A DNA stretch of 64,000 nucleotides from Streptomyces cucumeris (GTDB lineage Bacteria; Actinomycetota; Actinomycetes; Streptomycetales; Streptomycetaceae): positions 1-64,000 of the forward strand of contig NZ_JANCLX010000020.1 of NCBI RefSeq assembly GCF_024295805.1. The letters run 5' to 3'. The position numbers were made by a program, and so were the translations under genes. Below, piece by piece: positions 59,618 to 64,000 of the stretch (its first letter is position 1; each line of letters starts with the position of its first letter). Below the pieces are notes generated by a model. It worked only from the letters and a program-made list of their open reading frames with translations. It was not told the DNA's origin and ran no database searches.

Positions 59618-60693
59618 GAAGTCCTCACCGTGGCGAGCCGGGCCAGTCGCCGCAGCGCCGCGACCGCGTCCGGGGTGAACGGGGCGGTGTCCAGGGCGTG
59701 CAGCGCCTGTTGTCTGCGGTCCTCGATCATCCGCTCCACCGTCTCCCGGGCGCCGGTGGCGTCGAAGATCTCCCGGACGATGGCGGCCTGCTTCTCGTCC
59801 AGCAGGGGATCGCCGAGCAACTCGCGGAGCTGGGCGTCCTGGACGCGGTCGGCGGCGCGCAGGGCCAGGGCGGTGAGGGTGGTGTTCTTGCCCGCGCGCA
59901 GATCGTCCAGCGGGGACTTGCCGGTCGACTCCGCCGTTCCGTACACCCCGAGCAGATCGTCCCGGAGCTGGAACGCCTCGCCGAGCGGCAGGGCGTAGCG
60001 GCTGAGGGCGTCCAGGGCGGCGGGTCCGGCACCCGCGACGGCGGCCCCGATGTGCAGCGGGCGCTCCACGGTGTAGGTGGCGGTCTTGTAGCGGTTGACC
60101 GTGAGGGTGGCCTCGACGTCATCGGTGAGCACGCCGGTGGCCTCGAGGTCGAGGAACTGACCGAGCATCACCTCGGTGCGCATCGCGGACAGCGGTGGCA
60201 GGACGGCCGCAAGCTGCGCGGGGGTGAGGCCCGCAGTGTGCAGGAGCTCGTCCGACCACAGCAGGGCGAGATCGCCGAGCAGGACCGCGCCGTTGACCCC
60301 GGCCCGTTCGATCCGCTCCGGGGTCAGCCGGGCGGCGCCCAGCGCGGCCAGGGTGCGGTGCATCGTCGGACGGCCGCGGCGGACCGGACTGTCGTCCATG
60401 ACGTCGTCGTGCAGGAGCGCGAAGGCGTGGAACAGCTCCAGACCGGCGGCGACGCGTAACACCGGACCGGGGTCGCCGGTGCCGCCGACGGCTCGCCAGC
60501 CGGTGACGCACAGCAGCGGCCGAATGCGTTTTCCGCCTGACAGGAAATCCGCGAGCAGTCCGGAGAGCGAGGGCGGTCCGGGAGGCGCCGGACGACCGGA
60601 CTTGGTGTCGAGAAAGTCGTCGAGAACGCGTTCCACCGCGGTGCGCACGGCATCGGTGTCCAAGAAGTCGGGGCTGAGCGTGGGTGTGGTCAC
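59614..60693 (-). CDS. cotB1: Geranylgeranyl diphosphate synthase (CotB1-like)
   Basis: A 359-residue polyprenyl synthase. The first Asp-rich motif is L-L-H-D-D-V-M-D-D (about 96-100) and the second L-R-D-D-L-L-G; G-G-K-R-I-R-P-L precedes them. It makes C20 GGPP for the coupled cyclase. GTG 60693 is chosen because GGAGGAG lies 9 nt upstream; GTG 60711 would overlap this ribosome site. It is the first gene of the terpene operon. Confidence 0.9.
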   Translation of the reverse strand: MTTPTLSPDFLDTDAVRTAVERVLDDFLDTKSGRPAPPGPPSLSGLLADFLSGGKRIRPLLCVTGWRAVGGTGDPGPVLRVAAGLELFHAFALLHDDVMDDSPVRRGRPTMHRTLAALGAARLTPERIERAGVNGAVLLGDLALLWSDELLHTAGLTPAQLAAVLPPLSAMRTEVMLGQFLDLEATGVLTDDVEATLTVNRYKTATYTVERPLHIGAAVAGAGPAALDALSRYALPLGEAFQLRDDLLGVYGTAESTGKSPLDDLRAGKNTTLTALALRAADRVQDAQLRELLGDPLLDEKQAAIVREIFDATGARETVERMIEDRRQQALHALDTAPFTPDAVAALRRLARLATVRTS

Positions 60694-60882
60694 GAGGCCA
60701 GGCTCCTCCACGTCTGCACAGGAAATGGGTTGGGTGAGGCAAGAAAAAGAAGACAGGTATGAACCCGGTAATCCACGAATGGCGGATGCCTGTCGGGCCG
60801 GTACCGGACACCGTTACGGACGCGCTGTCACCCGAGGCGTTCCGCTGGACGGCCGACCGACGGCCGGAATGCCGCGTGCAGT

Positions 60883-61008
60883 TCATGGCCGCAGGTCAGG
60901 CGCGTGCTGCAACAGATGGGCCACCGCGGTCTCGACCATGTGGTGCGCGGTGAAGGGGCCCACTGATATGCGCCCATATTTCCCCTTGAGTGCCGCCAAA
61001 CTGCCCAC
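60883..61008 (-). CDS. Possible 41-residue small ORF upstream of the terpene operon
   Basis: A short frame reading GSLAALKGKYGRISVGPFTA then H-H-M-V-E-T-A-V-A-H-L-L-Q has protein-like composition and ends 189 bp before the GGPP synthase start. A TAGAAT box (61021-61026) lies 12 nt upstream of the GTG, giving a very short leader. I do not recognise it; it could be a leader peptide, a small protein or chance. The rest of the gap 60694-61204 holds one terminator and otherwise nothing. Confidence 0.3.
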   Translation of the reverse strand: MGSLAALKGKYGRISVGPFTAHHMVETAVAHLLQHAPDLRP

Positions 61009-61124
61009 TCGGACGAGCGCATTCTAGTCACATCTTCGACAGAATCGGAAGGGTGTTCTTCCGGTAGCGGTATGTCGGCGGCCAAAGCGGAGAGAAGTCT
61101 CCGGGTATGGGGAGTGTGAAAAGG

Positions 61125-61150
61125 GACCGGCACACAAAAGTGTGCCGGTC
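61125..61150 (-). terminator. Intrinsic terminator of the dha operon
   Basis: GACCGGCACAC and GTGTGCCGGTC form a perfect 11-bp stem around AAAA, 54 nt after the dhaM stop. On the minus strand it is followed by CCTTTTC and preceded by AAA, so it can work in both directions. Confidence 0.85.
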
Positions 61151-61204
61151 TTTGCCGAGCCTCGGCCCTTTGCTGACGCACGGGTCAATAAGGATCCCGT
61201 GGTC

Positions 61205-61621
61205 TCAGACCTTGCGGTAGTCGTACGCCTCCGAGGCGGCCTGTACGACCGCGTCCACATCCGCCCCCGTGGAGGCGGTGACCACCGCCGCGACCGCGCC
61301 CTCGACCAGCGGCGCGTCCACCAGCCGGGCACCGTCGGGCAGTTCGTCGCCCTCGGCCAGCAGCGATTTCACGGTCAGCACCGCGCTGCCCAGATCGACC
61401 AGGACCGCGACGCCCGCGCCCTGGTCCACCGCATGGGCCGCCTCGGTGATCAGTTCCGGGCTGGTGCCCAGTCCGCCGTCCGGGTTGCCCCCGGCGGCGC
61501 GTATCGGGGCGTCGGAGCCGCCCGCGAGCCCGGCCGCCATCTCCGCTATCGACGCGGCGACCGCCGCGCTGTGCGAGACCAGCACGATGCCGACCCGCTT
61601 CTCCTGGGTCTCCCCGCTCAT
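61205..61621 (-). CDS. dhaM: Dihydroxyacetone kinase phosphotransfer subunit DhaM (EIIA-Man domain)
   Basis: A 138-residue phosphocarrier. The active His is His 17 in V-L-V-S-H-S, followed by D-L-G-S-A typical of DhaM. It passes phosphate from HPr to ADP bound on DhaL. It lacks the HPr and EI extensions of E. coli DhaM, as in other Gram-positives. ATGA overlaps the dhaL stop. Confidence 0.92.
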   Translation of the reverse strand: MSGETQEKRVGIVLVSHSAAVAASIAEMAAGLAGGSDAPIRAAGGNPDGGLGTSPELITEAAHAVDQGAGVAVLVDLGSAVLTVKSLLAEGDELPDGARLVDAPLVEGAVAAVVTASTGADVDAVVQAASEAYDYRKV

Positions 61622-62250
61622 CGGACGGCCTCCGTGAGAGCCGCGACGATCAGCGCCGACGAGGCGGCGCCCGGGTCCTGGTGGCCGATGCTGCGCTCAC
61701 CGAGATAGCTGGCCCGGCCCTTGCGGGCGAGCATCGGGGTGGTGGCCAGCGCGCCCTGCTCGGCGGCCTCGGCCGCCGCGGTGAACGAACCGCCACCGGC
61801 CAGCTCGTCCACCGCGGGGAGCAGCGCGTCCAGCATCGTCTTGTCGCCGGGCGCGGCACCGCCCAGCTGCGCCACCGCGTCCACCCCGGCCCGCAGGGCG
61901 TCCGTGAGCTGCTGGGGGGTGATCTCCTCGGCATCACCGAGGGCCTTGCCCGCGCGGCGCAGCAGGGTGCCGTACAGCGGGCCGGAGGCACCGCCGACCT
62001 TGGAGATCAGCTGGCGCCCTGCCAGGACGAGGGCGGCCCCGGGGGAACCGGGCCGCTCCTTGTCCAGCGCCTCGGCCACGGCGGCGAAGCCGCGCTGCAT
62101 ATTGGTGCCGTGGTCGGCGTCGCCGATCGCGGAGTCCAGCTCGGTGAGCCGGGCCGCGTCACGGGTCACGGACGCGGCCGCGGCGGTGAGCCAGCGGTGG
62201 AAGAAAGGGGTGTCGAGCACGTGTTCGACGGCGGGTTCACTGCTGGACAC
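61618..62250 (-). CDS. dhaL: Dihydroxyacetone kinase subunit DhaL
   Basis: A 210-residue helical-barrel protein that holds ADP/ATP with two Mg2+. The Asp ligands are Asp 39, 44 and 46 in L-D-S-A-I-G-D-A-D-H-G, then G-G-A-S-G-P-L-Y-G. GTG 62250 has GAGGAGG 5 nt upstream. It is the middle gene of dhaKLM, 60 bp after dhaK. Confidence 0.93.
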   Translation of the reverse strand: MSSSEPAVEHVLDTPFFHRWLTAAAASVTRDAARLTELDSAIGDADHGTNMQRGFAAVAEALDKERPGSPGAALVLAGRQLISKVGGASGPLYGTLLRRAGKALGDAEEITPQQLTDALRAGVDAVAQLGGAAPGDKTMLDALLPAVDELAGGGSFTAAAEAAEQGALATTPMLARKGRASYLGERSIGHQDPGAASSALIVAALTEAVR

Positions 62251-62310
62251 AGACGCCTCCTCGGTCGATAGCGAACGGCGACAGCGTACGTACGGGGGTC
62301 GGCCGGTCCG

Positions 62311-63303
62311 TCAGCAGCCCCACCGCAGCCCGGCGGTCCGTACGGGCGCGTCCCACAGTCGCAGCAGTTCCTCGTCGACCTGGCAGAGCGTGACCGAGGC
62401 CCCCGCCATGTCGAGTGAGGTGACGTAGTTGCCGACGAGCGTACGTGCCACCGCCACCCGGCGCTCGCCGAGCACCCGGTGCACCTCGGCGGCGAAGCCG
62501 TACAGCTCGAGCTGCGGAGTTGCGCCCATGCCGTTGACCAGGACCAGGACCGGGTTCTCCGGGGGCAGGTCCTCCAGCACCACATGCACCGCGTAATCGG
62601 CGATCTCGCGGGAGGTCATCATGGCCCTGCGCTCACGGCCCGGCTCGCCGTGGATGCCCACGCCCAACTCCAGCTCCCCGGCGGGGAGGTCGAAGGTGGG
62701 GCCGCCCTTGGCGGGGGTGGAACAGGCGGTCAGCGCCACCCCGAAGCTGCGGGAGAGCTCGTTCACCCGGCGGGCGATGGCCTCCACCCGCTCCAGCGGC
62801 ATGCCCTCCTCGGCGGCGGCGCCCGCGATCTTCTCCACGAACAGGGTGGCGCCGGTGCCGCGGCGGCCGGCCGTGTAGAGGCTGTCGGTCACCGCCACGT
62901 CATCGTTGACCAGCACCTTGGCCACCTGGACGCCCTCGTCCTCGGCCAGTTCGGCGGCCATGTCGAAGTTGAGGACGTCACCGGTGTAGTTCTTCACGAT
63001 GAACAGCACGCCCTTGCCGCTGTCCACGGCGGCCGCGGCGCGCACCATCTGGTCGGGCACGGGTGAGGTGAAGACCTCCCCGGGACAGGCGGCGTCGAGC
63101 ATGCCGCGCCCCACGAAACCGCCGTGCAGCGGTTCGTGTCCGGAACCGCCGCCGGACACCAGGGCCACCTTGCCGGCAACCGGGGCGTCCTTCCGGACGA
63201 TCACGCGATTCTCGACGTCCACCGTCAGCTCGGGATGGGAGGCGGCCATTCCGCGCAAGGCGTCGGAGACCACGGATTCGGCGACGTTGATGAGCATCTT
63301 CAT
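62311..63303 (-). CDS. dhaK: Dihydroxyacetone kinase subunit DhaK
   Basis: A 330-residue subunit that binds dihydroxyacetone covalently through His 218 (G-I-H-G-E-P-G). G-G-G-S-G-H-E-P and D-V-L-N-F-D with the active-site Asp are present. With DhaL and DhaM it phosphorylates dihydroxyacetone at the expense of PEP. ATG 63303 has GGAGG at long spacing. A DevR-box-like motif lies about 90-110 bp upstream. Confidence 0.93.
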   Translation of the reverse strand: MKMLINVAESVVSDALRGMAASHPELTVDVENRVIVRKDAPVAGKVALVSGGGSGHEPLHGGFVGRGMLDAACPGEVFTSPVPDQMVRAAAAVDSGKGVLFIVKNYTGDVLNFDMAAELAEDEGVQVAKVLVNDDVAVTDSLYTAGRRGTGATLFVEKIAGAAAEEGMPLERVEAIARRVNELSRSFGVALTACSTPAKGGPTFDLPAGELELGVGIHGEPGRERRAMMTSREIADYAVHVVLEDLPPENPVLVLVNGMGATPQLELYGFAAEVHRVLGERRVAVARTLVGNYVTSLDMAGASVTLCQVDEELLRLWDAPVRTAGLRWGC

Positions 63304-63393
63304 GGGTGTGTCCGTCCTCCGCCGGGTGGGGGCTGTTCACCGCTCAAACAGCCTACGGATCCGGCGCTGACATGGCACCCCTTGGACATGGAG

Positions 63394-63413
63394 CCGAACG
63401 GCCTAATAGGCCG
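63394..63413. promoter_or_regulatory. Overlapping palindromes upstream of dhaK
   Basis: GCCGAACGGCC (63394-63404) repeats the core of the motifs at 44007 and 45040, and CGGCCTAATAGGCCG (63399-63413) overlaps it. They lie between dhaK and the divergent glycosyltransferase, 19-20 bp from the latter's -10 box. Confidence 0.4.
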
Positions 63414-63445
63414 AAAAAGGTACATAGGCATCATATGGTGCGCGC

Positions 63446-64000
63446 ATGGAGAATACTGCCGCATCGGCGACCGCTGTCGCGCGCCCACGCCCGCATCCGC
63501 CTGAGCTGCCGCGGCACCGGCGCCGGGTGCCCTGGCTGGGGCTGGTGGCCGCCGGCTACGCCGTGGTCCAGCTCGCCGTGGTCGTCCCGCACACCGGACA
63601 TGCGCTGGGCTGGGACGAGTCCGTCTACGTCTCCCAGGTGGACCCGCGCAATCCGCCCGCGTTCTTCAGCGCCCCGCGCTCGCGCGGCATCAGCCTGCTG
63701 GTCGCCCCCGTCGTGGCCGCGACCTCCTCCATTCCGGCGCTCCGGCTGCTCCTGACGGTGCTTTCCGCGCTCGCCCTCTACGCCTCCTTCCGGGTCTGGA
63801 CCCGGCTGCTGCCCCGGACCACGGTCGCCCTGGCCGCGCTGCTCTTCTCCGGCCTGTGGATCACGGTGATCAGCGGGCCCGCGGTGATGCCGAACCTGTG
63901 GGTCGCACTGGGTGCCGTGGCCGCCGTCGGGTGGTTCCTGCGGATCCCGGCCGACCGCAACGCCCGCTGGTGGCTGGCCGCCGTCCTGGCGGGTGTCACC
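63446..64000 (+). CDS. GT-C membrane glycosyltransferase, N-terminal part (runs off the window)
   Basis: The first 185 residues of an open frame that continues past the end. A Pro/Arg head is followed by a membrane helix (about 30-50), then W-D-E-S-V-Y-V-S-Q-V in the first outer loop, where GT-C enzymes (ArnT/PMT type) place catalytic acidic residues, and further helices. It should move a sugar from a polyprenyl-phosphate donor. TATGGT ends 6 nt before ATG 63446 (leaderless). Confidence 0.75.
   Translation, partial: MENTAASATAVARPRPHPPELPRHRRRVPWLGLVAAGYAVVQLAVVVPHTGHALGWDESVYVSQVDPRNPPAFFSAPRSRGISLLVAPVVAATSSIPALRLLLTVLSALALYASFRVWTRLLPRTTVALAALLFSGLWITVISGPAVMPNLWVALGAVAAVGWFLRIPADRNARWWLAAVLAGVT

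Noticed and set aside
60828..61181. 117-residue minus-strand frame upstream of the GGPP synthase
   Set aside because: Trp/Arg/Ser-rich composition without any motif, and it spans the dha terminator; the shorter alternative frame looks more protein-like.

Overview
The window is about 72% GC, has strong third-position G/C bias, GTG starts, four-base start/stop overlaps, and several family types restricted to or typical of Streptomyces (ROK/LacI sugar loci, DUF4865, a Rv1733c-like protein, tandem TerD, mycothiol-type DinB proteins, a CotB2-type diterpene cyclase). It is almost certainly a chromosomal segment of a Streptomyces or close relative. I see no rRNA, tRNA, CRISPR array, prophage or intact insertion sequence.

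Layout, 1-24.8 kb: an HpcH/HpaI-type lyase behind a palindrome; three small membrane or lipoprotein genes; a LacI repressor divergent from a ROK kinase with a perfect operator palindrome between them; a secreted GH27 alpha-galactosidase divergent from a three-gene sugar ABC importer with no ATPase of its own; a TmrB-like kinase fused to a Nudix domain, preceded by large palindromes; an M20 dipeptidase divergent from a geranylgeranyl-reductase-type flavoprotein; a NarL-type two-component pair behind a 24-bp perfect palindrome; small housekeeping genes; and an MFS exporter divergent from a ROK repressor.

24.8-38.2 kb: a TetR/cupin/DUF4865/phosphotriesterase-like operon divergent from a threonine-synthase-like PLP enzyme with a shared operator; an RsbW-like ATPase; a second PLP enzyme of the cysteine desulfhydrase type; a DeoR regulator; a large membrane protein that carries split alpha/beta-hydrolase motifs and one TTA codon; and a beta-helix protein fused to a CbxX-type AAA ATPase.

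38.4-45.2 kb is a compact hypoxia/dormancy island resembling mycobacterial DosR-DosS and S. coelicolor OsdR-OsdK: an Rv1733c-like protein, a 584-aa GAF-GAF haem-type sensor kinase, a double-Usp protein, an RsbW-like ATPase, a one-domain cyclic-nucleotide-binding protein, a thioredoxin-like lipoprotein and a DevR-type response regulator. GGGCC-N4-GGCCC palindromes recur in and around it and once more upstream of dhaK.

45.2-57.1 kb holds a DUF6643-like/TerD divergent pair, an HpnB-type glycosyltransferase, a glutamate-racemase-like enzyme, an O-antigen-ligase-like protein, a Nudix hydrolase, and a 3-hydroxybutyrate module (dehydrogenase, GAF/PucR-type regulator, MHS-family transporter).

57.1-60.7 kb is the most product-rich locus: a GGPP synthase, a 307-aa cyclooctat-9-en-7-ol synthase (CotB2) homologue with every CotB2 active-site position I could recall in register, and one cytochrome P450, transcribed as one operon, with a TetR gene next to it. 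The known cyclooctatin cluster has two P450s, so the end product here may differ. The window closes with dhaKLM (PEP-dependent dihydroxyacetone kinase) and the start of a GT-C membrane glycosyltransferase that runs off the edge.

Many genes lack a Shine-Dalgarno sequence but carry a TANNNT hexamer 6-8 nt before the start codon, which suggests widespread leaderless transcription.
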